Of a stretch of 64,000 nucleotides of DNA, positions 45,310 through 57,762 are shown one piece after another. The notes below the pieces were generated by a model. The model did not search any database. It saw only the letters and a list, made by a program, of their open reading frames with translations, and was not told the DNA's origin. This DNA is from Halichoerus grypus. Taxonomy: Eukaryota > Chordata > Mammalia > Carnivora > Phocidae. Position 1 is the first letter of the stretch. Every line of letters starts with the position of its first letter. A program made the translations under genes and the position numbers. The stretch spans positions 41,984,603-42,048,602 of the forward strand of contig NC_135715.1 in assembly GCF_964656455.1 (NCBI RefSeq), written 5' to 3'.

Positions 45310-45512
45310 TGGGGCTCCTGGGTGGCTCAGTCGGTTAAGTGTCTGCCTTCGGCTCAGGTCATGATCCCAGGGTCCTGGGATCTGGGATCGAGCCCCACAT
45401 CAGGCTCTTTGCTCAGCAGGGAACCTGATTCTCCCTCTCCCTTTCTCTCTGCCTGTGGCTCCCCCTGCTTGTGGTCTCTCTCTGTGTCAAATAAATAAAA
45501 CCTTAAAAAAAA
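45310..45512 (+). repeat. SINEC with internal small duplication
   Basis: Head GGGCTCCTGGGTGGCTCAG. 'GGGATCT' is repeated in tandem before the box B region (45377-45391). The body is 'CAGCAGGGAACCTG', tail AAATAAATAAAACCTT plus A18. The flanks share AAAACCTCT (45301-45309 and 45519-45527). Confidence 0.92.
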
Positions 45513-45529
45513 AAAAAAAAAACCTCTCA

Positions 45530-47700
45530 AACAAAATTGAATGACAAAAACCAAACAAAATACTGCAATACCTATGAGTGTAGTCTAGCACTCCCATGTG
45601 TTTAGCTTCTCCAGAAAAGAAACATCCAGTCTTTTCCCTGAGCAGGGTAGGATACCTAGAGAATCTAGAACTTCTTTGAAAGATTTTCAGCAATCCATTC
45701 GTTTCTGGCTATTTTAACACTCCCCTTTCGAGGTATTGGCTCTTATAATAATGAAACCACTAAAAGTTCCTGAGGAAAAAGCTAGATTTTCAGTAAATCT
45801 CACTCTCTCATTGGGTTCAGCTTTTTTTTTTTTTTTTTCTGATTAGCTCATTTTTTTATGCTATCATCTCCTTGCAATAAATGCCTTTGCAAAATTAATG
45901 TATCATTTTGGTAGAATTAGCAAAAGTGGGCTTAAAACATGTGTTCAGTTCACCATTTATAATAAGAAAATTTGGGAGATTGTAAAAAAATATAAAAACC
46001 TAAAATGAATACTAAAACATTTAAAATAAAAACCTTAGCTTTGTCATCCTAATTGCAAACTAGAAGCAAACCACACATCTACAAATGACCTGAAAATATC
46101 TTTACTATGACTCATTTAAAGGAAAAAAAAAAGCGTACCTCATTTCTGCAAAGAACATAATTCAGTATGTACAGTTAACTTCTACTCTGTGAAAATGTTA
46201 CTATATAAAAAGAATACTTAGCTAATGAATAAAGAATACAGGTTATGGCTATAAGATGATTTTTTTAATAAAAATAAATTTAGGTTAACTGCAAAACTTT
46301 TGCTCTACCTTATCATATTTATCATGAGAGCATTATTTTGTGCGGAAAATCTATTTTGTGATCTGAATGGAGTTAATTAGACTGACAAAATATTTTGAAT
46401 GTGTGTATACGCTATGAAAATTAGATATAACTATCTAAAATTCTCAAAGATGCATAATTCTTATGTCTTGAGATTCTGTTGTTCTAATGTGTATTTTCAT
46501 CTGTATTAGGCTTTAGAATATATATGGTCCCTCCTGTGCTTCCAACCTCATTTCTTGACATTATTGTCTGGTTTCAGTGGCCATGACAACATTTTTTAAA
46601 TTGCTTTAACTAATTATGCTCTCTTGCTTCCACTTTTTTCATATCAAATTTGGTCCTCCCCAAATTCATTCAGTCATCACCTGGCAAATTATGATATACA
46701 TTTCATGATCAAGGTAGACATTATGTATACTAGGAATAAATTCCCAAGCCCCCAAATTATATTAGGTGCCCCTTCTATACATTCTAGTACAACACCCACT
46801 TCCTCCATTATGTACATATTCACAGTCTGCAAATGTCTTGTTAAATATATGTTTCAGGCAGTAGGCTATCAGAGCTGTATTGCCTCTTCTTAGAAAAATA
46901 GATTGCACACAGTAATTACTCAATATGCATATATGAAATACAAGAAAAATAAGTAAATCAATTAATAAAATAGTATTTTGAAGAAGTTTCTATCATAGAT
47001 ACTAATTTTTAACATTTACATTGTGCCAAATACAATTCTAAGCTCTTTACATATCAGAAAAAAAATTGTATGCACTTTTCAATTATTGTTTTTCTACCAG
47101 AGTAAAAATATTCCAATACCTGTAATGTTAAATATACATGGACCAAATTCAAACATTTTTGGGGGGGAACATACAGTCTACATTTATGTTCTTATCCAAG
47201 TGTTTTCTTGGCTAACAATATCAACAAAAAATATACATATATATCCACGACATTTTAAGGGGAATATGTTTTAGCTTGTTTCAGCATTCAGCTATAACTA
47301 TTGTGAACATGCTAGCTTGCTTAGACGTTGTAAACTATGTAACCACATACCCCTTACTCATCTCCATGTGCACAGTATGTCACATGCTTTCTGGGAACTT
47401 CCTAAGATTTATTTCACTGTGCTCTAGAGTAACACCTTTCATTTGTTTACTTGTTTATATTATTCCATCTATAGTAGTCACTTAGGTAGGTAGACACTAG
47501 ATATTATTTTCTGCTTTAAAGATTTTATTAACACAGAATTCTATAGTGATTTTGGCAACAGAAAAAAAAGTTTACTAATCTAAACTGTTTTCCATACATG
47601 CAAATGGAAAGAATAATAATATTATCAAAGTATGAAATTTAAAAAAAGATCAGTATTGCAAAGAAAAACTTTTCTGTGTGTGTGTTTAAGCATCTCATAT
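45530..47700. other. AT-rich non-coding interval
   Basis: A T17 run lies at about 45821-45839. Weak MIR/L2-like scraps may occur near 46880-46950 and 46995-47060 ('CACACAGTAATTACTCAATATG', 'CATTGTGCCAAATACAATTC'). The open frames at 46624-46893 and 47023-47485 have no recognisable domain. Confidence 0.45.
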
Positions 47701-47892
47701 GGGGTGTCTGGGTGGCTCAGTTGGTTGAGCATCTGATTCTTGATTTTGGCTCAGGTCATGATCTCAGTGTCATGGGATCAAGCCCCACTTCGGGCTCCGT
47801 GCTCAGCACAGAGTCTGCTTGTCCCTCTCCCTCCCTCCACTTGTGCTCTCTTTAACTCTCTCTAAAATAAATAAATAAAAATCTTAAAAAAT
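47701..47892 (+). repeat. Older SINEC copy
   Basis: Head GGGGTGTCTGGGTGGCTCAG, 'GATTCTTGATTTTGGCTC', box B region GGGATCAAGCCCC, tail AAATAAATAAAAATCTT. No convincing duplication, consistent with age. Confidence 0.9.
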
Positions 47893-49177
47893 AGAACTTC
47901 ATATAAATAGTTGTATTTACCTCCAAATTAAATTGGCCCCTATCCCAACACATCCAGCACTCTGATGTAACAGATGTAACATCGTTGTCTGAGAGTATAC
48001 CATTCCTGGAGTAAAAATAGGTCAGTAAGAACAATTGTCCGGAAAAAGATATTCGTTCACACGTTGATCCACTTTCTGTGGAAACTTGAAGCCTTACTGA
48101 AATTTCACACAAATAACACTGAGATTCCCCAAAGAGCATTACGCTTACTCTGTAACCCCCTGCCCTCTGCTTCTTCTACTACTCCAAACCATCAGTAGCT
48201 CTCATATTCTAGCTGACACCCAAGCAGCATTTACCATATCCTGTGCCTTTCAAAAATACTCTGCAATTAATGCCCATTATAGATAAAGGTTATTGATGTC
48301 TATTGTGTTCGTGGATTCCACTGGTGTTGCAATGGTCATTAGTACTTATGCTATTGGCTGGTATTATCACAGCAGCTTGCCTCAAAAGATACTTTCTTTT
48401 TCTTATTTTAGAAAGACTCCCTTGCCCTAGGAATATTTAAGCACAAGTGTATATAACAAAGGGAAGCATTCATGGTGGGGAGAGGGAGGGAGGAGAGGGA
48501 GGAAAATGATGGAAGCTAAGTGACAGCTTGTTTCTCATTTATAGAATGAGAAGAGATAAGTCAGCTGTAAAATAAATTCATATTTCTCTTAAAAATTGAA
48601 ATTATATCAATACTGTTTCCAGGTTTTACACTGTGGATTGGGTCTTCTCTGTTGGACCCACATGATGTCTATCAAGATTCTAATGAATTTGAGCTCAAAA
48701 AACCCCCAAAACACCATACAATACCTAAAATGAAAATAAACTCTTTGTTGAACGGAATTAATAGGGGGAGATTGTGGGGGGAAAAATGGCTTTTCTGTTC
48801 ACTGTATGCAATAGTGAAGCAGTTGGGAATATAGGAACAGGATTATATTCCTAGGGCAAAGAAAAGTGGACCTTTGTTTCTGCACAGGAGAAAGTCTTAT
48901 GATGGGGGCTGGCAAGTCAGAATAAAAGGAGGGAAGAATTTAACAAGTTCAAGATACAATTAGGTCTAGGAAAATAGATACACTTTGCCTTCTACTTAAT
49001 GTAAATCTTCCTCTAACCCTTCAGAGTTTCTGTAAATGTCTAAACCCAGAAAATGCAAAATGACTGAAATTATTTTAAAAATTAGGGTGTAGGAGGATCA
49101 TGGTGTTTGGGTTTTTTGCAGAACAGGTATCAGCTAGTTCCTTGGTAATTAGAGTGATTCAGAAACAACAAACATGA
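47893..49177. other. Non-coding interval with a polypurine patch
   Basis: A G/A run (GGGGAGAGGGAGGGAGGAG) lies at about 48477-48505. No gene or classifiable repeat seen. Confidence 0.5.
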
Positions 49178-49410
49178 GGGGCACCTGGGTGGCACAGTTG
49201 GTTAGGCGTCCAACTCTTGGTTTCAGCTCAGGTCGTGATCTCAGGGTACTGATCAGGGTCCTGAGATCAAGCCTCGTGTCAGGCTCTGCGCTCAATGTGG
49301 AGTCTGCTTGAGATTCTTTTTCTCCCTCTCCCTTTGCCCCTCCTGCTCCTGCACGTGCTCTCTCTCTCTAAAATAAATAAATAAATCTTAACAACAACAA
49401 CAACAACAAC
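49178..49410 (+). repeat. Older SINEC copy with (CAA)n tail
   Basis: Head GGGCACCTGGGTGGCACAG, 'CAACTCTTGGTTTCAGCTC', a partial duplication of the 'CAGGGT..TGA' segment at 49241-49265, body 'CTTGAGATTCTTTTTCTC', then (ACA)n at about 49390-49411 in place of a poly-A tail. The flanks share CAAACATGA (49169-49177 and 49419-49427). Confidence 0.92.
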
Positions 49411-49427
49411 AAAGACAGCAAACATGA

Positions 49428-50051
49428 AAGAGATACATAGTAGATAGTCACTCCAACAGGGCCAACTTTGGAAACACTTACATAAATGGAAAATGGCCCC
49501 TGTCCTAATTTTAATCAATTAATACTTCAACCAATCAATAAACAAATTTCTGACTTTGTCATTTCTCCACAATATTTGATCACCCTTACTTCTTGAAAAA
49601 GTCTCTCCACTTGATTTACATAATAATCATCTCTACTAGTTTTTCTGCTTAGTTATTCCTTCCCAATGGCAGAAGAAGCATTTAAGTCTCTGGATTTAAT
49701 AGTGGAGGAACAAGAAAGGCATGGTAGCTACTTTTTGGCTCCTGGCAGCAGAAAGTGGGGGGAGCTCCCATCCTGCAGAAAATCTGTTGCACAGGCTGAA
49801 CCAACTCCTCATTCTCCTCTCCTCCATCAACAACACACATATTGGTAATTCTTTAACATTTTTCTATATTCTTTCTTCTTATTTTATATACTCTCACTGG
49901 ACAACCATATCAACCCTTTTAGTTTCAATTAACCTTTCTTTTAGAGTAACTTCCAAATCTGTCTCACTAGCATAGATGGCATTCCTTTTATTCATACAAC
50001 CAAGTGATAATAGATACTGCCAATCAGATGTTACTCTTGAAACTGATATTA
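49428..50051. other. Non-coding interval
   Basis: No gene recognised. Overlapping frames at 49666-49975 show no domain. Confidence 0.5.
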
Positions 50052-50246
50052 GGGGGTGCCTGGGTGGCTCAGTTGGCTAAGTATCTGCCTTTGGCTCAGG
50101 TCATGGTCCCAGGGTCCCGGGATCGAGCCCCGCACTGGGCTCCCTGCTCCGCGGGAAGCCTGCTTCTCCCTCTCCCACTCCCCCTGCTTGTGTTCGCTCT
50201 CTCGCTGTGTCTCTCTCTATAAAATAAAAAAAATCTTAAAAAAAAA
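50052..50246 (+). repeat. SINEC ('CTCCGCGGGAAGCC' body), full length
   Basis: Near-consensus copy with a perfect duplication GAAACTGATATTA at 50039-50051 and 50247-50259. Confidence 0.95.
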
Positions 50247-50394
50247 GAAACTGATATTAAACATGCCTAACATTCAGCTTGTCAATTTCTCCTGAGAAAA
50301 TTATAATAAAAATGCTAAAATGCTAAGGATAATTGAAACTATTGTCATTGGATTATTAAAATTTTTTGAAGAATAAAGTGTTTTCATTCCCTCT

Positions 50395-50780
50395 ACATTC
50401 ACTTAAACTAGTCATGCATTCACATATGCTAATTGATTGTTTGCTATGTGTCAAGTAATCATCTAAGTAGGGACAGAGATGCAGAATAGACACAAAGTCT
50501 TTATTTCATGGAGCTTACATTCCTATCAGCAAGAGAGAAAAAGTTTGTAAGAACAATCAAATATGGAATAAATTGTGAGACTATTAAAATTTCTAAGAAT
50601 TAAGATAAAGTGTGTTAAGGAAGTAGGGAGGGATGGGACAAGGATATTATGTGCCAATGTGAGAAAAGGTCTCTCTGAAATAGTAGCACTTGAAGAGAAC
50701 TGAGTAAAGTGAGGAAGGAAGCCACATCAAGTTTGATGGAAAGAGTGAGTAACATTTTCCTAAGCAAGCACATTTTTCAA
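50395..50780 (+). mobile_element. LINE-2 3' end remnant
   Basis: 'GATTGTTTGCTATGTGTCAAG', 'GGGACAGAGATGCAGAATAGAC', 'TTTCATGGAGCTTACATTCC' and a later 'GAGTGAGTAACATTT' follow the L2 3' order. Ancient and non-coding. Confidence 0.72.
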
Positions 50781-51033
50781 TATATGAGTAAAAGTACTCT
50801 GCTGTCTAGATAATTATTTTTAATTCATACTAAGAGGTACTGGGCATGAGTGTTTTCTTCTGATGATGAAAGCCCTGCATTTAATGCAAAGTAGACACTG
50901 GCTCAAAAATGGAATTATGCTTACATGAAAAAAAGTGAAATTTGAGACAATTAATGAATGGTATCACTAAAATATCAATTAAGTAGGCATTACCTCAGCT
51001 AAGTTAAATATTCACCTTAAAAATAGCAGAGCT
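50781..51033. other. Short non-coding interval
   Basis: No gene recognised. Confidence 0.5.
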
Positions 51034-51232
51034 TGGGCACCTAGGTGACTCAGTTGGTTGGGCGACTGCTTTCGGCTTGGGTCATGGTTTCCTGGAGTCC
51101 CGGGATCGAGTCCCGTATCGGTCTCCCTGCTCAGCAGGGAGTCTGCTTCTCCCTCTGACCCTCCCCTCCTCATGCTCTCTCTCTCTTTCTCATCTTTCTC
51201 TCCCTCAAATAAATAAATGAAATCTTAAAAAA
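51034..51232 (+). repeat. SINEC ('CAGGGAGTCTGC' body)
   Basis: Head TGGGCACCTAGGTGACTCAG, 'GGGCGACTGC', body 'CAGCAGGGAGTCTGCTTC', tail AAATAAATAAATGAAATCTT. The duplication AAAAATAGCAGAG lies at 51019-51031 and 51233-51245. Confidence 0.93.
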
Positions 51233-51245
51233 AAAAATAGCAGAG

Positions 51246-51853
51246 GTTATTTTCAAAAAAAGTAATAAATATAAGGAAAATAATTTATGAACTTGCAAAT
51301 GAATCAGGTTTTAATTCTGACATGATAAGTAGCAAAATCCATTTGTCACTTTTTAAAGTATCACATTGATGTAATTTATTTTCTGCCAATATGTCATATA
51401 TATTATATATTAATATATATATATTATATATATAATTGTCATATTTAATGCTGTCAATTAGATAGATGAGATGCAGGATAACTATCTTTAGGTGAATAAA
51501 TAATTATGTTTATTTTTCTATGCCTAAGGAAAAAAAGAAAAAAACACTCACCAAACATTACTTGATGTAGTGGATGATATGACAATCCAGGGAAAATTCT
51601 TTCATAGTGAAAAATTTCAGAAAGTTTACCCAGATGGTCTCTAAAAGAACACAGTGAGGATTTTCTTTTATGAAATAATAATAATCTTCAAATAAACAAG
51701 GAATTTTGCGAATTTCAAGTACAGATGGATTATAAATTATGTGTGATGTGAACTGATAATGATATTGATGGTTTTTGTGTAAATCCTGAAAGAACAAAGC
51801 ATTTTAATCATCTGTAATAAAATCTCAAAATGTCTAGAAAATACTCTTGTTTT
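51246..51853. other. AT-rich non-coding interval with a TA-rich low-complexity tract
   Basis: An alternating TA/TATAT tract lies at about 51396-51438. No gene seen. Confidence 0.5.
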
Positions 51854-51869
51854 AAAATAATAAGTGTAG

Positions 51870-52049
51870 GGGGCGCCTGGGTGGCTCAGATGGTTAAGCG
51901 TCTGCCTTTGGCTCAGGTCATGATCCAAGGGTCCTGGGATCGAGTGCCGCATCAGGCTCCCTGCTCAGCTGGCGAGCCTGCTTCTCCTTCTGCCTCTCTC
52001 TCTCTCTCTCTCTCATGAATAAATAAAAAATCTTTTAAAAAATAATAAT
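51870..52049 (+). repeat. SINEC, left member of a tandem pair
   Basis: Head GGGCGCCTGGGTGGCTCAG, 'CAGCTGGCGAGCCTGC', a short (CT)n body, tail AATAAATAAAAAATCTT plus (AAT)n. Duplication AATAATAAGTGTAG lies at 51856-51869 and 52050-52063. The right duplication sits directly against the next SINE. Confidence 0.94.
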
Positions 52050-52063
52050 AATAATAAGTGTAG

Positions 52064-52258
52064 GGGCGCCTGGGTGGCTCAGCTGTTAAGCATGTGCCTT
52101 CAGCTCAGGTCATGATCCCAGGGTCCTGGGATCAAGCCCCACATCGGGCTCCCTGCTCCGCGGGAAGCCTGCTTCTCCCTCTCCCACTCCCCCTGCTTGT
52201 GTTCCCTCTCTTGCTGTGTCTCTCTCTGTCAAATAAATAAATAAAATCTTAAAAAAAT
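52064..52258 (+). repeat. SINEC ('CTCCGCGGGAAGCC' body), right member of a tandem pair
   Basis: Full-length near-consensus copy starting immediately after the duplication of the previous SINE. A degenerate form of the same site (AATAGTAAGTATA) follows at about 52267-52279. Confidence 0.93.
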
Positions 52259-52279
52259 AATAATAAAATAGTAAGTATA

Positions 52280-53307
52280 AATAATAATTGTAGGGCATAA
52301 TATTTTTCGTAAGGATATATTATGTTAATAGTGTATGAAATTGCTTATTTATGCATATTATTTGCAATTTCTAGTAATCATTTAATATAAATGAGATGTG
52401 GGTAGTAGTGCCTTATGGGCAAAACTAAATATCCATGTCCAAATAGTTTTTATTAAAAATTTGCTTAGGAAGAGTCAATCTCTTTTTCTAAGTTAATATT
52501 TGATCTAGTCTTCTGATTACAATTGAGTCAGTATCACACTCATACTTTATCTTTAGTGCTTTGTATGTAAAACATATCTCCTCTTCTTTGAAGCTAGATA
52601 ATACAGATATGGATTTGACTTTACAAAATTTCTGAAATGTTCACTTTATATTTGGAAGCAGTGTCTTTTAAAATGGCATTATCATCTGTAAAATAAATAT
52701 CACCAAAAACCTTTATAATTAATAATGCATTTTAAATTTTAATTACACACTGCTCTCCTGTTAAAATTAAATCTATGATCATTTAAAATGTTAATAACCT
52801 TTTGAGAAATCAAGACAATATGAATATTAGTTAAGGCATATTGGATAAAGCAGTTTTTTAGGACTGTATGCCTTTTACCAGTATTTGACCCTCTAAGCTA
52901 TCATTGGCCGAAACTGTAATTAAGATGTATTTTTTCTCCCTATTAATTTTCACTTATTCTATATTGTATTGAACTTATAAGAGTTTTGTATAATAAAACA
53001 CAACTAAAAGGATACCATAATTTTCAAATTAAGACAGTATTTTAACTTTACAGAAATGGATGATATAATTATCAAAATTTCATGATGGTAATATGAATTC
53101 AATTCCTCAAAATTAAGAATTAAATCTTAGTGCACACAGTTCACATTTTATTACCTCCTTCTTTATAGTATATCCCAATTATAATAGACTTAGGTTAGAA
53201 CAAATATCATGGCTACAAGATGCCACAATTACAGGCTTATCTGGCAACTTTTACACTATTTGGGAACATATCATTATGTCACATGTCACTAAATGTCAAT
53301 GACTTTT
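52280..53307. other. AT-rich non-coding interval
   Basis: No gene or classifiable repeat seen. Confidence 0.5.
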
Positions 53308-53500
53308 TTTTTAAGATTTTATTTATTTACTTGACAGAGGGAGACACAGCAAGAGAGGGAACACAAGCAGGGGGAGTGGGAGAGGGAGAAGCAGGCTTCC
53401 CGCGGAGCAGGGAGCCCGACGCGGGGCTCGATCCCAGGACCCTGGGATCATGACCTGAGCCGAAGGCAGATGCTTAATGACTGAGCCACCCAGGCGCCCC
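53308..53500 (-). repeat. SINEC, reverse, near-consensus
   Basis: 'AAGATTTTATTTATTTACTTG', 'AGCAGGGGGAGTGGGAGAG', 'CCCGCGGAGCAGGGAGCCCG', head 'GAGCCACCCAGGCGCCCC'. A perfect 16-bp duplication AATGTCAATGACTTTT lies at 53292-53307 and 53501-53516. Confidence 0.96.
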
Positions 53501-53516
53501 AATGTCAATGACTTTT

Positions 53517-53693
53517 AACAAAATAAGATGTCTTTGTTGAGACTTCGATCATCTCGCAATAGATAGACTTGTTTCTCTAGTGTTTCTTGGTGATTCCCTG
53601 GCCACTTATTTTGGCTGTGGATTACTAAGGTAAAGCCAAGGGACCTTGGAAGGAAATCAGATAATTATCTGAAAAAGAAAAGTGAATTCTTTT
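53517..53693. other. Short spacer between two reverse SINEs
   Basis: Non-coding. Confidence 0.5.
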
Positions 53694-53882
53694 TTTTTAA
53701 GATTTTATTTATTTGACAGAGAAAGACACAGCGAGAGAAGGAACACAAGCAGGGGGAGTGAGAGAGGGAGAAGCAGGCTGCCCGCGGAGCGGGGAGCCCG
53801 ATGCGGGGCTCGATCCCAGGACCCTGAGATCATGACCTGAGCCGAAGGCAGACGCTTAACGACTGAGCCACCCAGGCGCCCC
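53694..53882 (-). repeat. SINEC, reverse, near-consensus
   Basis: Close relative of the copy at 53308-53500 ('AGCAGGGGGAGTGAGAGAG', 'CCCGCGGAGCGGGGAGCC'). The duplication AGAAAAGTGAATTCTTTT (53676-53693) / AGAAAAGGGAATTTTTTT (53883-53900) has two mismatches. Confidence 0.95.
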
Positions 53883-53900
53883 AGAAAAGGGAATTTTTTT

Positions 53901-56307
53901 GGTATCATTTGTCAAACTGTACTCTTTTAATCTGATATTGAAACATGACACAGCCTACTCAAAAGTTAATACAAGATACCAAAATCCATTAAAATATTCT
54001 AAGATTATAAAATATCCCAGATTAGTTTTTCATTACTCATAAAATTCTAGTGTCCATGACCACTGAAGTAGTAATGTCTGACCACTATTTCATAATCAAC
54101 CTGTGATTTCCATTGTGATAGCATGGAAAGATTAGCCGAGCTCCGAAAAATATGATAGGGAAGGGAAGGAGAAGGGTGGGGACGGGAAGAGGGGGAGGGA
54201 AGGGTGGAGAGGAAATAAAATATAACTTTTGAAATATTTATCATTATTTAGCAATGTCTGTATCTGAATTTGAAATCCATCACTGATAAAACTCTAAAAA
54301 CATAGCTTTGATGGTGTTTTAACATGTGTTTGAATGTGTCTAAATAATATTTCTATCAATAATAAACTATTGATAGTTTCTAGCATTATAGGTCTTACTG
54401 TTAATTGTTGACTTCCTGAATTTCTATTGAGTAAAACTTAATATTTTTAAAAATATGTCTTCTATTTTTTGAGTACATAATCCCCCCAAAACATCCTTTT
54501 TCTTTATCATTTGGGATGCAGTATTTCCATTTCTTTATATAGCACAACTTTTCTCAGCTTTATCTTAGTATATTTTTGTTGTCATTGTTACAGAGGTATA
54601 CTTGAACTAAAAGTGTTGTAGGCTCTATGCCTGCCAATGAATACATGGGACAGTGAGTACTTGTCCCCTCTTATTCTCTTCTTATTGCTTTTAGAATCCT
54701 TAATCAAGTGTTGAATTGAAAGGCTGGTCTATTTAATGAGTCCCTGGTTAACACAATAGGTCTTCATGTAACTTCATGGTTAGGAATCTCCAGCATTTAC
54801 CATATTTCCTGGAACATGATAGTTACTCAATGAAAATTTGACTGAATGACTGAATGAATAAGGAACAAATGAATGAATGAATGGTGTGACTATGCTAGAT
54901 ATATTCAAGATTTTCTTCTCCTTCTTTTATATTAGCATGTCTTTGAAAATAATTTCCTTTTTGTGTAATTTGAGTAACCTTATAATTAAAGGACTTTAAT
55001 ATAAATCTAAGTGTATATCTAAGATTTCAATAACAACTTTTTGTCTTTTTTTTCTTCTTAATAACAACTTTACATTTTAGGGAAAAAATAAATGACATTT
55101 TTTACTTGCTTTATCCTGGGCTATTTTTACTACTAACAAAAATTGTCTCTGAATGGATGGAGCAACAAAAAATAGCTCTTATGCAACATCAAGTATTCTT
55201 CATATCAAAATAACAAGTTAAGGTTATACTTTAGAGTATATACTATTTTTTCAGCAAAAAAGGAAAAAAAATCAATTGCCATTTTGAGAACGTAGACAAG
55301 ATGCAGAAGCAGTATCACCTGAATAAAAACTACCTGCTTAGGAAGGACAGAATCTTCTTGGAAAGAAAGAGAAAGTTCTTCATTATTTTAGTTCAAATTA
55401 TCAAAAAACAAGGTTTCAAAAAACACTATAAAAATATAAGTGTTTTGTTTGGAAGCAGTTTCTTCCCTGTGTGCATGCTAAACAACTTATGATGTAAAAA
55501 GAGAAAATTAGCAAAGGATTAATTTCTTTTTTTAATGTTCTCATGCAAATTGTAGAGCACATTGGAAACTGAAGCTAAGGCTTTTTATTTCTAGAAGCAA
55601 AGAACTGTGAATAAAATGATAGCATCTGGACCCTTCAGATTCCTCCAGACAAACTCCCTCTAACACCCCAGTAGTCTTTCTGAGATTTTGTAACTTTTGT
55701 TTGACCATAATATAAGTTTAATGGAATCAGCATCAAGAGTCCAAAACATAACATTGACATACATAATATCCACATTTGCAAATATGTATTTCACTATTTA
55801 TTTCACTTCCAAATTTTCAAGTAGCATTAAAAAAATTAAAATTGGCTACATTTGTTAATTTGTTCATTTAAAATTTGTATAATATTTTATACTTTTGAAT
55901 TAATTTATTCAAATTCCAGTAATTACTACTAAATAGAAGTAGAAATAGATTTTGAAGGGGTCCTTCTCATGTCCATGTCCCCAATTCTAAATGAATTCTA
56001 AATAGCAAAACTGTAAACCATTAATAAGGTATAAGCTAAAGTGATATTCAATATTAGAATTCATATCTACTCTTATTTATTACACCATACAAATAAGGAC
56101 ATAGAATTATAATTTTTAACCATGTTAACAAGGTAAAACTTTGGTACTGCTCAGTCAATCTAGATAGTATTTGGTAATTTCGGAGAGACTGAAAGAGAGA
56201 AGAGGAGAAACAGATAAAGAGATGTGAGAAACAGAGAAACCCAATAATGTATCTAATATCCATTGGAAAAATCTTTTAAAAAAATAATTATTAGTTTGCA
56301 AGACACA
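53901..56307. other. AT-rich non-coding interval with G-rich patch and MIR/L2 scrap
   Basis: A G-rich patch at 54157-54213 has several GGG runs. Near 54800-54880, 'GGAACATGATAGTTACTCAATG' followed by 'GACTGAATGACTGAATGAAT' resembles the conserved end of MIR/L2. No gene; the frame at 55301-55492 has no motif. Confidence 0.5.
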
Positions 56308-56322
56308 GAAATATAATTATTA

Positions 56323-56517
56323 TTTTTTATTTTTTGAGAGAGAGTGGGAGAGAGTGCAGAAGGGGCACAGGGAGAGGGAGAGAGAGAATCTCAAGTACGC
56401 TCCATGCCCAGCACCATGGAGCCCAACGCAGGATTCAATCTTACCACCCTGAGATCATGACCTGAGCCGAAATGAAGAGTTGGACATTTAACTGACTGAG
56501 CCACCCAGGTGCCCCTG
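56323..56517 (-). repeat. Older SINEC copy, reverse
   Basis: 'TTATTTTTTGAGAGAGAG', 'CAGGGAGAGGGAGAGAGAG', 'ATCTCAAGTACGCTCCATG', head 'GAGCCACCCAGGTGCCCC'. The duplication GAAATATAATTATTA (56308-56322) / GAAATGTAATTATTA (56518-56532) has one mismatch. Confidence 0.93.
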
Positions 56518-56532
56518 GAAATGTAATTATTA

Positions 56533-57103
56533 AAGTGAAAATAAAAATGTGGATTTATATAAAAGGATAAAAGAGGAATCTCCTGGAGATAGAAGGAAAT
56601 ATTCTGAGCTGGAGAGTCACTGTGAAACTTTTCTTTCTTCTTCTCCATCTCCCTTTCTCTCCTTAGTTCCTTGTCTATTTCCAAGGGCCAATATTTAATC
56701 TTTCTTCCTCTGGAAACTGATTTCTTTGTTCATTTGATGGCTTAAACAAAGTCTATTATGATCATACCTAACTGGCAATCTCAGACCATGGAATTTAGTA
56801 ACCTTCTGGCTCAGTGCTACAGAGTTAATTGTCTTTTTACAGACGTTCAAAACTTTTATGATACTGCCTTTAATTGTTCTAAACTGTGCCAAATATTCGA
56901 CCAGCTTTCCATGAGGAGTAGGAGTCAAAGCTTTTTCAGATTTCCTATTCTAAGACTGTGGGGAAGACTTGCTCTCTAAGAAAAAAATGTGTCTGAGTGA
57001 ACAAAATTTTTAACACCTCTAGTATCTTAAAATCTCTTAGGTTGGCTTGAAGTTATAAATTACTTTCATCTCACAACTGGTATATAAAACCTGTTTTTTA
57101 CAA
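56533..57103. other. Non-coding interval
   Basis: No gene recognised. Overlapping short frames at 56391-56979 on both strands are unrelated to each other and lack motifs. Confidence 0.5.
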
Positions 57104-57128
57104 GAGAAACAAAAACAAAAATGAACTA

Positions 57129-57494
57129 TTGGGACTTCATCAAGATAAAAAAGCTTTTGCACAGCAAAAGATAGTCAACAAAACTAAAAGGCAACCTACA
57201 GAATGGGAGAAGATATTTGCAAATGTCTTATCATGTAAAAGGCTAGTATCCACAATCTATAAAGAACTTATCAATCTCCACACCCAGAAAACAAAAAAAT
57301 CCAGTCAAGAAATGAGCAGAAGACAGGACAGACATTTCTTTAAAGAAGACATCCAAATGGCCAGCAGACACATGAAAAAATGCTCCACATCACTTGGCAT
57401 CAGGGAAATACAAATCAAAACCACAATGAGATACCACCTCACACCAGTCAGAGTGGCTAAAATTAACAAGTCAGGAAACAACAGGTGTTGGTGA
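57129..57494 (+). pseudogene. L1 ORF2 C-terminal remnant (121 codons open)
   Basis: The frame reads the ORF2 C-terminal segment ('KKAFAQQKIVNKTKRQPT', later '[19 protein letters not shown]') and is cut off by a stop in the 'GNNRCW' region. It lacks endonuclease and reverse transcriptase, so it is a fragment only. Confidence 0.85.
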
Positions 57495-57762
57495 GGATTC
57501 AGAGAAAGGGGAACCCTCCTACGCTGTTGATGGGAAGTTAAACTGGTGCAGGTGCTCTGGAAAACAGTATGGAGGTTCCTCAAAAGGTTAAAAATAGAGT
57601 TACCTGACAACCCAGCATTTGCACTAGTAGGTATTTATCCAAAGGATACAAACATAGTGATCAGAAGGGGCACCTACACCCCAATGTTTATAGCAGCAAT
57701 GTCCATAATAGCCAAAATATGGAAAGAGCCTAGATGTCCAGCGACAGATGAATAAAGAAGAT

